Positions 35,764 to 44,486 are shown, counted from the stretch's first letter. The stretch: DNA of 64,000 nt from Scytonema sp. UIC 10036 (GCF_009725235.1 NZ_WJFC01000032.1:1-64000); one strand, 5' to 3'. Program-made: numbers and translations. Notes: generated by a model not told the origin, from the sequence alone.

Positions 35764-36900
35764 ATGTTGTTCAATTTAATTGACTCAATTTTAGGAAGCC
35801 GATTTTGGGCGCTCTTCCAAAAGGAGTTTGCTCAGATATTTCGCAACCGTCAGCTTTTGATTCAGTTGCTTGTTCCGCCGACTGTCTTTTTGATGCTGTT
35901 TGGTTTTGCTTTAAATCCGGAAGTGGAAAATCTGAAGGTTGGTATTAGGGATTACAGTAACAGTAGTGCTTCACGGGAATTTGTACAAATATTTGACCAG
36001 ACGGATGCGTTTGTGGTAAGTCGGTATTATTCCGACCAGAAGGAGATGATAGAGGATTTGGCAACGGGAAAACTAACGGTTGCTATGACCATTCCGCGAG
36101 AGTTTGCTGGTGATATTGCTAAAAAACGTCCTGTAGAAGTGCAGGCATTGTATGATGCTGTTGATGCAAATACGGCAAGTCTTGCTTCGAGTTACATCAA
36201 TCAATTGGTGAGCGATTATAACTCGCGACAGCAGGATAGGGGGGATTTACAAAAGAACCGGGTACAGGTTCAGACTTCGATTTTTTACAATCCTGGGCTG
36301 GAGAGTTCTTGGTTTATTGTGTCGGGAATGTTTGGCATTGTGCTGACGGTGATTGGTTCTCAAGCAGCTGCTTCTTTGGTGGTGAGGGAAAAGGAAGCAG
36401 GGACTGTTGAGCAGTTGGTGATGACTCCTGCTTCTAATAGTGAGGTGATTCTGGCTAAGGTTTGTCCGTTACTGGTTTTGCTAACGTTGGATGTTTTGAT
36501 TGCTCTTGGTGTCGCAAGGCTGGTGTTTGGCGTGCCATTACGGGGTAATTTGTTGGTATTCCTACCGATCGCGGTGCTTTACTTTTGGGTAGGTATTAGT
36601 ATTGGGATTTTGATTGCAACTTACTCAAAGAGCGAACAGCAGACGCAGTTGACTGCTTTCTTTATTAATCCACCGCTAGTTCTGTTGTGTGGAGCTACAA
36701 CTCCAATTTCTTCTATGCCAACGTTTATACAATGGCTCTCTTATTTAGATCCCTTGCGCTATTTTATTGAGGTTTGCCGTGGGGTGTTGTTGAAGGGGGT
36801 GGGTCTGGAGACGCTTTGGCCTCAGGTGCTGATTTTACTAGTTTTTGCTGCGGTGCTTATGTCTTTGAGTATTCGGCAGTTTCGGCAACAGTTGGGGTAA
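35764..36900 (+). CDS. ABC-2 type transporter permease
   Basis: The 378-residue product has an N-terminal helix (LLVPPTVFLMLFGFALNP), a large extracytoplasmic domain of about 140 residues, and five C-terminal helices ending ISSMPTFIQWLSYLDPLRYF, the DP-x-R-Y pattern of ABC-2 drug/lipid exporters (YhhJ/YbhR-like). SLVVREKEAGTVEQLVMTPAS is the coupling-helix motif. No ATPase gene is adjacent, so it must work with a subunit encoded elsewhere or be a left-over. The start lacks a clear ribosome binding site; it follows the reversed heptamer array directly. Confidence 0.85.
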   Translation: MLFNLIDSILGSRFWALFQKEFAQIFRNRQLLIQLLVPPTVFLMLFGFALNPEVENLKVGIRDYSNSSASREFVQIFDQTDAFVVSRYYSDQKEMIEDLATGKLTVAMTIPREFAGDIAKKRPVEVQALYDAVDANTASLASSYINQLVSDYNSRQQDRGDLQKNRVQVQTSIFYNPGLESSWFIVSGMFGIVLTVIGSQAAASLVVREKEAGTVEQLVMTPASNSEVILAKVCPLLVLLTLDVLIALGVARLVFGVPLRGNLLVFLPIAVLYFWVGISIGILIATYSKSEQQTQLTAFFINPPLVLLCGATTPISSMPTFIQWLSYLDPLRYFIEVCRGVLLKGVGLETLWPQVLILLVFAAVLMSLSIRQFRQQLG

Positions 36901-36932
36901 CCAGTGACCAGTGACCAGTGACCAGTGACCAG
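36901..36932. repeat. Tandem heptamer array CCAGTGA
   Basis: Four and a half perfect copies of the seven-base unit CCAGTGA follow the stop of the ABC-2 permease. Confidence 0.85.
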
Positions 36933-36960
36933 GTGCTTGGTGCTCATAACTTCATTAATC

Positions 36961-37173
36961 GTGCTCGGACATTGTGGAGAGATTCATTGCAAACTTGGAG
37001 GCAACAAAGTGTTTGCGTGTCCCAAGTGTAAGTTTACGGCTCCCAGAGATTGGGTGGGCGCAGTTAACATTATGTTGGCTGCTTTGCAGGCTACCGCCTT
37101 CCAGGTTAAGGGAACACAACTGTCTATTGAGTCCTTAACCCAGGATGTTGTAGTTTCACAATCAATCTTGTGA
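36961..37173 (+). pseudogene. TnpB (IS200/IS605 type) C-terminal remnant
   Basis: The frame encodes CGEIHCKLGGNKVFACPKC and then FTAPRDWVGAVNIMLAALQA, the zinc ribbon and the RDxxxAxNI block that end TnpB proteins. The first Cys pair is altered (HCGEIHC) and the RuvC domain upstream is absent. No TnpA, full left end or guide-RNA end can be recognised. It is the tail of an eroded insertion sequence. Confidence 0.7.
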
Positions 37174-37414
37174 GAGATGTGAGGCTTAAAGGTAGCACGA
37201 ATGCTGACGTTGTAAAAAAGGCGGGCTAACTTAGCGCTCATACTACAATTTTCGCTTTTTTTGTCACGTAACCCTGACAATTACTGCTAAAATAACAGCA
37301 GGTAACTGTAACAATTCAACGGGTTAATGTAAAATACATTAGGTGTTTGTAAGGCAATGACTCAACCACTAAGGTGTAGTAATCTAAGGTAATTAAGCGT
37401 ATGTTTGTCTACTT

Positions 37415-37612
37415 ATGCCTAACGTCCCTAAGAAAGATCGTCCCAGAGTGCAATTTGTATGCGACCAATGGGTTAAGGAGTATCTTGACCAATGGGCGGG
37501 AGTCGAAAACCGCTCTACAAGTAACTTAATTGAAACTATTGTTTTGGAAGCAGTGACAACGAAGCAAGCACAGGGAGAATTGCCACCACCACCCAAGCCA
37601 CCTAAAAAATAA
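37415..37612 (+). CDS. Small ribbon-helix-helix-like protein
   Basis: A 65-residue basic protein. RPRVQFVCDQWVKEYLDQWA and then ENRSTSNLIETIVLEAV resemble the strand-helix-helix of Arc/CopG repressors, and the Pro/Lys tail (PPPPKPPKK) is disordered. It may bind DNA and regulate its own operon. The next gene begins ten bases after its stop. The upstream 37268-37400 region carries repeated TAACxGTAA/GGTAAxTxAG-like words that could be operator sites. Function beyond this is unknown. Confidence 0.6.
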   Translation: MPNVPKKDRPRVQFVCDQWVKEYLDQWAGVENRSTSNLIETIVLEAVTTKQAQGELPPPPKPPKK

Positions 37613-37621
37613 GGAAAATTA

Positions 37622-37960
37622 ATGACCAACGCAGAACAACCCAATCGGCTAGATCTTATAGAAGCACTCCTGTTGCAAACTGTACAGCAACAGCAGGTTA
37701 ACACAGCAGCTATCTCGCAGCTAACCCAGCAGCAGCAGGTTAATATAGCAGCGATCGCACAGCTAGCTCAGCAACAAGCAGAACTCAAGCAAGAATTGCA
37801 AGATAGCATTAGCCACTTAGTTGGTGTCATAGGTGATTTTGTTGAAGAAGCTCAACAAGATCGAGTGATTATGCGAGAACTTCAATCTGAAGTCAGGGGT
37901 ATTCAAACCGAAAACCAACGAATTCTTCAATATTTATTTGGACGACAGGGGCAGGGGTAA
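37622..37960 (+). CDS. Coiled-coil protein partnered with the RHH-like gene
   Basis: A 112-residue protein rich in Gln. Two near-copies of [15 protein letters not shown] and [15 protein letters not shown] are followed by heptad-patterned helices ([39 protein letters not shown]). It is predicted to form a long coiled coil. No enzyme motif is seen. The ten-base spacing and shared strand make an operon with the RHH-like gene likely; a partition or addiction module is conceivable but unproven. Confidence 0.6.
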   Translation: MTNAEQPNRLDLIEALLLQTVQQQQVNTAAISQLTQQQQVNIAAIAQLAQQQAELKQELQDSISHLVGVIGDFVEEAQQDRVIMRELQSEVRGIQTENQRILQYLFGRQGQG

Positions 37961-38180
37961 CTGTCGAATAGCGAATCTTGCCCACCATGGGGGATAAAAT
38001 TTTGAAACCGCCAGATAATAAAGTAGCGGGCGAGGACGCCATTTATTGTTGGTAGCAATTGTGACTGCGCTTCTAACGACTAGCTCCCTGACTTCTTAAA
38101 CGAGAGGTTACATTTCTTATACTAGTCCTCATTTTTCTAGTGCGGCGATCGATTTTTTATGGCTCTGGTTTTGTAGTTGT

Positions 38181-38217
38181 GTGATGAGCTGGGTACAGCT
38201 TGCGCCGAAGCGATCGC
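38181..38217 (+). repeat. Dispersed repeat, copy C, intergenic
   Basis: GTGATGAGCTGGGTACAGC through GCGATCGC matches the core of copies A and D almost base for base. It lies in the gap between the coiled-coil gene and the HNH gene, with no coding consequence. Confidence 0.75.
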
Positions 38218-38247
38218 CGCACTATAGCATAACACCAGATCGATCCC

Positions 38248-38694
38248 TTACTGACTCATGCGCTGTAATGCCGATGCAGAAGGATACCTATCAACTGTCA
38301 TTAATACTTGACGTTCCACCACTCGCTCATCATTGTTAAAATCAAAAATACGTACCGTGACCTCTCCAATGTCTGTCAAAGGTCGAATAATAGCATCTTC
38401 TAAGCGAAAATGATCTCCCCAAAAATCGCGACGTGGATTAAAAAACCTCACGAGTTCCCCAGTTTGCCAATTAATCGATCCTAAATCGGTTCCTTTTTGG
38501 AGATTGCAAAAGATACAAGAATAAGCGAGGTTTTCTGCTGTGGTTGCACCGCCGTGTTTGACGCTGATAATGTGGTCAAGTTGAAAATCTATACCATCCG
38601 TATCTGAAAACAGACAGTACTCACAGAGAGAATCAGTACGTTTGATAACTAAACGACGGAGATCTGTACTAATGTAGAGACGAAGCACATTCAA
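38248..38694 (-). CDS. HNH endonuclease family protein
   Basis: A 148-residue protein. Motifs in order are LCEYC (zinc knuckle), FQLDHIISVKHGGATTAENL (the HNH core with DH) and CIFCNLQKG (second zinc pair). The rest (GELVRFFNPRRDFWGDHFRL) is typical for small cyanobacterial HNH proteins. It should nick or cut DNA with one metal ion. Its partner, a small gene three bases upstream, is translated in the same transcript. It may be a mobile or defence-related nuclease; no restriction methylase is nearby. Confidence 0.85.
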   Translation of the reverse strand: MNVLRLYISTDLRRLVIKRTDSLCEYCLFSDTDGIDFQLDHIISVKHGGATTAENLAYSCIFCNLQKGTDLGSINWQTGELVRFFNPRRDFWGDHFRLEDAIIRPLTDIGEVTVRIFDFNNDERVVERQVLMTVDRYPSASALQRMSQ

Positions 38695-38697
38695 TAC

Positions 38698-38952
38698 TTA
38701 CTCAATTTTAATATAGGTATAAGCACGGGCTTTTGCTAACCTCATTATATGCTCTAACGTCAAAAAACAATCTAATTCCTTCTTTTCATCTGGTGTCAGT
38801 TCTCCAGTGTGATGAGCATATACCAGATCGTCTAAACGTTCTTTTGCCTCAGCCGATATTTTAAAATCAATCACGCTTTGAGGAGTTGTTCCCGCAGCAA
38901 TAAACTCGATGATTTCATCGTAAACTTTGGTAACCTTGACTACGGTAGTCAT
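38698..38952 (-). CDS. Small helical protein coupled to the HNH gene
   Basis: An 84-residue protein of unknown function: VYDEIIEFIAAGTTPQSVID and then FKISAEAKERLDDLVYAHHT. The C terminus is helical (ALxxIMRLAKARA pattern). No membrane segment. Three bases separate its stop from the HNH start, so translation is probably coupled. A role as antitoxin-like or immunity partner for the nuclease is possible, but no family match is claimed. Confidence 0.65.
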   Translation of the reverse strand: MTTVVKVTKVYDEIIEFIAAGTTPQSVIDFKISAEAKERLDDLVYAHHTGELTPDEKKELDCFLTLEHIMRLAKARAYTYIKIE

Positions 38953-39133
38953 ATATGTATATGTTCTTCTGGATTTACTTTATCTATGGTACTTGAAATA
39001 AATATCCTAGGGTTCTAAGTTTCGGTCAAGGTTCATGCGTAAGTTCTAAGAAAATTCAGAGTAATAAAATAGCGGGCGAATACGCCCGTCCCACAAAATG
39101 GATGATTTATTTCTTGAAATCTTTAGTTTTTGA

Positions 39134-39821
39134 TTATACATCTTGATTTGGAGTTAATGGAGTTAATAACTTTGCAACCCACTCTCGATCTACTGCTGAT
39201 AGTGCGGGAGGTGGGATAGGTTGGCGATAATCAATTCTTGTGGAATAACGAGCGCGATCGTACACGCCGTTAAAGATGTCTTGTAATGGCACCAAAGGTT
39301 CTTCTTCGTTGGGCTTTAGGGGAATTGGAAAAGTAGGTAGTTTTTGTTGCAAGGTAAAGCTGTATAAATCGGCTGTGGGACGTCGATCGCTCCGACTGAT
39401 GAGGATGCGGTATGCTGTTGTCGATCGCGAAGCGCAAGCTGTACCCAGCTTATCGCATTCCTAGAATTGCCATTGGTTGACCACCGCGTAGCAAGTCCAG
39501 TTCTACTAAGTGAGTGGCGCTACCGAGAATTGCCCGTCGCTTTTTCTCATAAGCTGTTCTACCATCTCCAGAACGTTTATTTTTTGGAGATAAAAGTTCT
39601 ATTACGGTAATAACCTCGTCTGTAACAATTTCCCGAACTTCTAGATAGCGCTCGTTGACAGCTAGAGGCATGGGGACTTTAACTTGTCCCTTGTCGGATC
39701 TGGGTGGCTGTGGAGCGATCGCCTGCTGTTGGTTGTTCTTCTGTGGAATTATCGGAGCGATCGGAGAAGATAATAGTTCTGAGAGGATGTTTGAAAATTG
39801 GTTGGCTGTCATTTTAATCAC
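39134..39821 (-). pseudogene. DUF4058 gene broken by dispersed repeat and N-terminally truncated
   Basis: Two minus-strand pieces add up to one DUF4058 protein. 39821-39450 encodes NERYLEVREIVTDEVITVIE, SPKNKRSGDGRTAYEKKRR and LVELDLLRGGQPMA, and stops at a TAA inside the repeat at 39422-39456. After the repeat the frame resumes as YRILISRSDRRPTADLYSF and runs to a normal C terminus at 39134 (WVAKLLTPL). The MNPYLENP start seen in the intact paralogue at 788-1573 is missing, so the 5' end is also lost. Not functional as a full protein. Confidence 0.85.
39422..39456 (-). repeat. Dispersed repeat, copy D, interrupting DUF4058
   Basis: The reverse complement reads GCGATAAGCTGGGTACAGC to CGCGATCG. 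It carries the TAA (39450-39452) that ends the upstream part of the DUF4058 frame, and shifts the frame of the rest. Confidence 0.8.
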
Positions 39822-39937
39822 ATTGTGTGTTCGGAATTGGGAATTGTTTTAACCATAGATACGCTCCGTCATTAGGACATTTAATAATTATACCCTTCAT
39901 ACCAATATTGATATTAAGACTTAGGCAAAGCCCCATT

Positions 39938-40029
39938 AAGACTTACACAAAGCCCCCCTTTTTAAGGAGGGTTGGGGGGATCTACAAAGCGTAAAATTCC
40001 TAAAAGAACGTTGAGGTTGCGTAAGTCTT
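39938..40029. repeat. MITE-like element with 13-base terminal inverted repeats
   Basis: Left end AAGACTTACACAA (39938-39950) and right end TTGCGTAAGTCTT (40017-40029) are inverted copies with one mismatch. The interior has CCCCCCTTTTTAAGGAGGG and ATCTACAAAGCGTAAAATTCC. A second, decayed right half lies at 48646-48699. Another left-end copy (AAGACTTAGGCAA) starts at 39916. It encodes nothing and would need a transposase in trans. Confidence 0.65.
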
Positions 40030-40138
40030 GAAGATAACCCTTGCATCACTGCTTTAGCAAATTCTTCACCTTAAAAAATCCTTATAAAGGGGGTATGAAA
40101 ATTAAGTTCCCTCCCCAATCCATCGGTCTGTCTTAACG

Positions 40139-40489
40139 CTACAATTCAGTATCCATTAATTCTTCTTCTAATTCTTTAATGGCAGAAATACCTGCTAGTG
40201 CGACTGGTGGACGGTTTGGAAATTCAACAACAAGCTTTAACTCACCTCCCATTGCACCAATGTATTTCCGCAAGGTTGAGAGTATTAAATCAGTTTGCTG
40301 TTCTAGTTGAGAAATATTGCCTTGGTCGATTTGAAGAAGTTGCGCCATTTGTTCCTGAGTAAGTTTGAGCGCTGTTCTCAATTGCTGTCGAGTCATTTCC
40401 TCAGCAATGAGAAAGTTAGCTTCTTCTTCAATTTTTTTTCGTCGTTCTGGTGACAACTCTTCTAGTTTTTCTTTCAAAGTTTTTCCCAT
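40139..40489 (-). CDS. higA: XRE-family antitoxin (HigA-like)
   Basis: A 116-residue protein. Residues about 35-90 form an XRE helix-turn-helix: LRTALKLTQEQMAQLLQI, DQGNISQLEQQ, then ILSTLRKYIGAMGGELKLVV, the typical HigA layout with an acidic C terminus (KELEEELMDTEL). It should bind the toxin and repress the operon promoter. It follows the toxin gene by three bases on the same strand, the toxin-first order typical of HigBA. Confidence 0.85.
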   Translation of the reverse strand: MGKTLKEKLEELSPERRKKIEEEANFLIAEEMTRQQLRTALKLTQEQMAQLLQIDQGNISQLEQQTDLILSTLRKYIGAMGGELKLVVEFPNRPPVALAGISAIKELEEELMDTEL

Positions 40490-40492
40490 GGT

Positions 40493-40867
40493 CTATCCTC
40501 CGTTTTCTTCTTGTTGAATCTTTAGTTTTGCAAGATGGGCGTCAAACCGGGCATCAGCAGTTTTGAGCAGTTGCTTGTAAAAACGACTTTCACTACTGCC
40601 TGACTTGTCACCTGCAACTAGCAATATTGCACGTCGCTTGGGGTCAAAAGCAAATGCAACACGCCAAGTACCATCTGCTGCTTTAAACCTTAATTCTTTC
40701 ATGTTGCTATGCCGCGAACCATTAAGTGTATCAACATGGGGTCTTCCTAGCTCAGAGCCGAAAGCTTGCAACAGGGTTATACGGGACAGTAATTTGTTTT
40801 GCACCTCTTCTGGTAGAGCATCAAATTCTGGATCGAAATCTTCATGAAATTCAACAACCCAACTCAT
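40493..40867 (-). CDS. higB: RelE/HigB-type toxin (phage-derived Gp49-like)
   Basis: A 124-residue protein. VVEFHEDFDPEFDALPEEVQ begins the RelE-like fold; TLNGSRHSNMKELRFKAADG and TWRVAFAFDPKRRAILLVAG form the catalytic sheet typical of HigB/Gp49 toxins, ribosome-dependent mRNA endonucleases. Basic residues R and K in KELR and WRVAFAFDPKR are candidates for RNA cleavage. It pairs with the XRE gene. Both look intact, so the module is probably active. Confidence 0.85.
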   Translation of the reverse strand: MSWVVEFHEDFDPEFDALPEEVQNKLLSRITLLQAFGSELGRPHVDTLNGSRHSNMKELRFKAADGTWRVAFAFDPKRRAILLVAGDKSGSSESRFYKQLLKTADARFDAHLAKLKIQQEENGG

Positions 40868-41097
40868 TAATTATGTGCTCAAAAATATATATTTTCAACA
40901 GTATATTAGAACTTGGCGATCGCAAAGTGGACATGAAAGCAATATCTCCAATAATTCACTTATTGAGATCTCTTAGATCGAGTACGAAACTACTGGGTAG
41001 GTGCAAGTAGTAACGAGATCGCACAACTTCCACTCAGTACATCATGCGATCGCGCCTGAAATGCTACATCTCTAGTAACTTAAGTGCTGTTGAAAAC

Positions 41098-41313
41098 ATG
41101 ACTGTGGCTGAAACTTTAAATTTGCTGGTACAAATGGGATACAGCCCCCAATTGCGTTATCGTCAAGCGAAAGATGGTAATGTTTTACTCTATGCACTTC
41201 TTAAGCACGAGCACGTAGAGCCAGAGATGCTAGCGAACACAGATTATCTTGGAAATGAATTGGATGCACTTGCAGAAGTTATTCAACCACCAGATGCGCT
41301 ACGCAAAACCTAA
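41098..41313 (+). CDS. Small hypothetical protein
   Basis: A 71-residue product from ATG 41098: TVAETLNLLVQMGYSPQL, then DGNVLLYALLKHEHVEPEML and ELDALAEVIQPPDALRK. I do not recognise it. An upstream ATG at 41044 sits on a HIP1 site and gives an unlikely basic prefix. Composition is protein-like and codon use normal, but no ribosome binding site is obvious; it could be a fragment. The 41314-41656 stretch that follows has no gene I support. Confidence 0.4.
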   Translation: MTVAETLNLLVQMGYSPQLRYRQAKDGNVLLYALLKHEHVEPEMLANTDYLGNELDALAEVIQPPDALRKT

Positions 41314-41656
41314 GATTTTCTTGTACAGCGCTTACCCGATCGCTTCTCCTCGCGGGCTTTCTCCCTCTAGAAAACCAGTAACCGCATAAATATTTTTTAC
41401 TTTTTAGAAGTTTAGCTGAATGTGAATTAGCAATATAGGCGATCGCCAATTCCCATTCAGTTATCTCAATCTCTGGGTTGACGTTTTTTACCACTGGGAT
41501 ATTTACGTTGTAAGAAACCCCATTTCTCTAAGATCGGACTGCACATTGAAAAAGGTTCGTAGTTGCGCTTTAGCGCCAGAATCAACAATGTGTAACGTTG
41601 CGTGCTTGGGGAAGTGAGGGATTTTGTTGGTGAAATGACACACTGGGGATAGAGCT

Positions 41657-42169
41657 ATGAATTATCTTGTTGCAGTTTTACCGGATAGGGTTAAGGCTGA
41701 GGAAGCTTACACGGCATTGGAAAAGGAAGGTTTACCAACCAATCAAATTGATATTTTAGGTCAGGGGTATAAGAGTGCTGATGAGTTTGGGTTCATCGAT
41801 CCGAACAAGCAGGCAAAAAAAGGGATTGCCCGTTTGAACTCTTGGCTGCTTCCTTTTGGTTTTGTGGCTGGGTACGCTTTTAACGCTTTGACGGGGATTG
41901 AGATATTGCCCATTGGAAATATTGGCAATCATATTATTGGCGGGATTTTCGGTGCTGCTGCTGGTGCGATGGGTGCATATTTTGTTGGTGGCGGAGTTGG
42001 TTTGGCTGTGGGGAGTGGGGATGCTCTACCTTATCGCAATCGTCTGAATGCAGGGAAGTATTTGATTGTTGTGAAGGGGACTCAGGAATTGACCAATCAG
42101 GCGACTCGCATTTTGCGCCAGTTTGAGCCGGAAAACTTGCAGGGGTATGCGGAACCGACAGGGGCTTAA
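41657..42169 (+). CDS. Glycine-zipper membrane protein
   Basis: A 170-residue protein. The N terminus (MNYLVAVLPDRVKAEEAYTA...IDILG) is a small ferredoxin-like domain found in general-stress proteins that sense or bind other proteins. Two hydrophobic segments follow (LLPFGFVAGYAFNALTG and HIIGGIFGAAAGAMGAYFVG), the second Gly/Ala-rich as in glycine zippers. The C terminus is soluble (AGKYLIVVKGTQELTNQATR). Function is unknown; it resembles cyanobacterial membrane proteins of this layout. It stands alone. Confidence 0.7.
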   Translation: MNYLVAVLPDRVKAEEAYTALEKEGLPTNQIDILGQGYKSADEFGFIDPNKQAKKGIARLNSWLLPFGFVAGYAFNALTGIEILPIGNIGNHIIGGIFGAAAGAMGAYFVGGGVGLAVGSGDALPYRNRLNAGKYLIVVKGTQELTNQATRILRQFEPENLQGYAEPTGA

Positions 42170-42179
42170 TTGTAGATAT

Positions 42180-42209
42180 GTAGAGACGCGCTGTTTGAAG
42201 CGTCTCTAC
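42180..42209. repeat. GTAGAGACGC hairpin repeat, second copy
   Basis: GTAGAGACGC (42180-42189) and GCGTCTCTAC (42200-42209) flank GCTGTTTGAA. The loop is the near reverse complement of that at 33871-33880, so the two copies are in opposite sense. It follows the glycine-zipper gene stop by 11 bases and may act as its terminator. Confidence 0.75.
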
Positions 42210-43099
42210 ACTGGTTCTGTAAGCGGAAAGGGTAGGAGTAAGTTCGTTGATAGCTATATCAGTTTCCTATCGATAGAATCACTCCCAAAAAAGGAACTTT
42301 TTACCTGTTGGAGTTGTCATAAATGCCCAAGCCGTAGTGAGGCATTTTTTGGACTCTGTTTATTAGCACTGACAGAGCAGAAAAAAATAGTGTATAAATT
42401 TATAGTATTTCTTCTTATATCTATAATTATTAGAATCCCTAAGAAGGCGCTGGTATAACCGCCAATAACTAACAGTTTTGACCGAAAATGGGAAATGAGG
42501 TGGGACTATAACCTTATCGTGGTTCTAACTCAGCTAGCTATATGCTTTCTATCCATTGAGCTATAGTACATGGAACGCTAAAGCTTGATTTATTCATAGA
42601 TATAAATCTAGGTATCAATGTATAAAAATCAGTAATTTCACGAATAGTAACACCTTGTAAAAAGAGTAATATGTATATGTCAAAGTGAATCTGTAACGAC
42701 AAGGAACAGTACACATATATTATTAAGAAAAACTAAGAAAAAATTGTTGTTTCGATCGATCTACCAGCTTTTTTGAAATCTGAGGCTTTCTTCTTAGCAG
42801 AGCCGTTGTGTTCTGCATGAAAGCTTAAGTTGGCTAAAGCTTATCAAGTCCCTTATACACAAGTTTGTAGTCATTCTAAAGCGAGGGTTGCTGTAGATGC
42901 GATCCCCGCATTTTTTTGGGAATTTTTTAAGCTACAAGCATAGCTATGCATATATACAAATTTGTCCCAACTACAACTAAAAATCAATTTTAATAAATTT
43001 TAAATGAATAGCTAGAATTTGATTTCTTGTGAAGGACTTGTACTGCCCAAAATTGTTTCCAAAAAGTCTTAAATTTTCTTTCTGCAAGAGCATACTTCT
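42210..43099. other. Intergenic region before the polysaccharide locus
   Basis: Almost 900 bases without a supported gene. 42501-42565 on the minus strand resembles part of a tRNA (AGCTCAATGGATAGA, then GGTTATAGTCC), but acceptor and anticodon stems do not pair. The remainder is AT-rich and may hold a long leader or the promoter of the locus that starts at 43100. Confidence 0.45.
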
Positions 43100-44413
43100 A
43101 TGACACAGAGTGAAAGAGTACAGCGAGTTATTCAAAGCGATTTTGAAAGCTTACAGCATATTAATGTCAGCGATTTTTTAGGTATAGAGCAATTTATTAA
43201 ATTGTCTGTTGTGACTCAGTTTTTTCCTCCAGACTTTGCAGCTACTGGGCAACTTATTGAGGAACTGGTGAAACAATTGGAAAAAGAGGGGGTAGATGTC
43301 GAAGTTTTTACAGGTCAACCAGGGTATGCGTTTAAGACGGCTAATGCTCCATCCGTTGAACAATCTGGCGGGTTAAAAATTAAACGCTCTTGTACGACTC
43401 AACTCTGTCCTCAACGGATTCGTGGTAAAGCGATTAATGGTATTTTGTTTACTTTGCGTGCTCTATTCTATCTGTTGAATGCTGCTCGACGGCGCAATGT
43501 GGTGTTATTAACTACGGCCCCTCCATTCTTGCCAATTTTAGGATATATAGCACATATTCTTTTTGGAGTCTCTTATGTGTGCATACTCTACGACCTTTAT
43601 CCAGATATTGCGATCGCGCTAAACGTCATACCAAAACATCACTGGATAGCTCGTATCTGGCGGGGTGTGAACAGACAAATTTTGAAGAAAGCAAAGAGCA
43701 TTATTGTTCTGAGTCCAGCCATGAAGCGACAGGTAGCAGCTCAATGTCCGGAGGCTGCTCACAAAATTTCTGTCATCCACAGTTGGGCAAATCCAAATTT
43801 TATTGTGCCTATTGAAAAGAAAGACAACTGGTTTGCCCACCAACACGACTTAGTGAGTAAATTTACTGTAATGTACTCAGGTAACCTGGGTCGATGCCAT
43901 GACATAAAAACTATGTTGGAAACAGCTCAATACTTGCAAGATGAAGAAAATATTCAGTTTGTCTGTATTGGTGGTGGGGCTAAACGTGATGAGTTGATTC
44001 AACAGGTGCATCGACTGGGGCTGAAGAATTTTCTGTTTCTTCCATATCAAGAAAAGGGCGTGTTGCCTTATTCTCTGACAGCCTGCGATTTATCACTGGT
44101 GAGTGTCGATCCTGGTATGGAAAACCTAGTTGCTCCGAGCAAACTTTACCCTGCTCTCGCAACGGGACGACCTGTCGCTGTTATTTGTCCGGGACATTCA
44201 TATTTAAAGCAACTGATTGCAGATGGGAATTGTGGCACTACGTTTGAAAACACAGATAGTGTTGGTTTAGCTGAGTTTATTCGCTTGCTGAGTCAAGATA
44301 ATAATTTAGCTGAGAAGATGGGTCAAGCAGCTCGTGACTACGTTGAGTGTTATTTCACTCCTCAGGTGATATCGAAGCAGTATCTCAGGGTATTGCGGGA
44401 AGCTATGCTGTAG
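43100..44413 (+). CDS. Glycosyltransferase family 4
   Basis: A 437-residue GT-B enzyme. LSVVTQFFPPDFAATGQLI marks the start of the N-terminal Rossmann domain after an unusual 30-residue prefix; VMYSGNLGRCHDIKTML begins the nucleotide-sugar domain and APSKLYPALATGRPVAVI is the late E/AxxLxP... signature. It resembles WbuB/WcaI-type transferases of exopolysaccharide pathways. The donor cannot be told. It is the first gene of the plus-strand polysaccharide locus but is separated from the ABC exporter by about 600 bases and a strong hairpin. Confidence 0.85.
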   Translation: MTQSERVQRVIQSDFESLQHINVSDFLGIEQFIKLSVVTQFFPPDFAATGQLIEELVKQLEKEGVDVEVFTGQPGYAFKTANAPSVEQSGGLKIKRSCTTQLCPQRIRGKAINGILFTLRALFYLLNAARRRNVVLLTTAPPFLPILGYIAHILFGVSYVCILYDLYPDIAIALNVIPKHHWIARIWRGVNRQILKKAKSIIVLSPAMKRQVAAQCPEAAHKISVIHSWANPNFIVPIEKKDNWFAHQHDLVSKFTVMYSGNLGRCHDIKTMLETAQYLQDEENIQFVCIGGGAKRDELIQQVHRLGLKNFLFLPYQEKGVLPYSLTACDLSLVSVDPGMENLVAPSKLYPALATGRPVAVICPGHSYLKQLIADGNCGTTFENTDSVGLAEFIRLLSQDNNLAEKMGQAARDYVECYFTPQVISKQYLRVLREAML

Positions 44414-44458
44414 GGCTAGTAGCGTTTTTACAGTAGTTTTCACCTAAATGAATCGTTT

Positions 44459-44486
44459 GTAGGGGCGCAATGCCTTGCGCCCCTAC
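44459..44486. terminator. Perfect hairpin after the first glycosyltransferase
   Basis: GTAGGGGCGCAA (44459-44470) and TTGCGCCCCTAC (44475-44486) pair perfectly around TGCC. There is no T-run directly after it, so it may be an interspersed repeat that also ends the transcript. Confidence 0.6.

Noticed and set aside
39069..39090. GCGGGCGAATACGCCCGT hairpin
   Set aside because: A short GC-rich dispersed hairpin seen with variants near 38028 and 15664. No clear terminator context, so it is mentioned but not called.
41279..41494. Minus-strand open frame of 71 residues
   Set aside because: It overlaps the 3' end of another frame, has no ribosome binding site and no family resemblance.
42501..42565. 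tRNA-like stretch on the minus strand (AGCTCAATGGATAGA, later GGTTATAGTCC)
   Set aside because: The D-arm resembles a tRNA but has an extra base, and neither an acceptor stem nor an anticodon stem can be formed. At best it is a relic; not listed as a tRNA.
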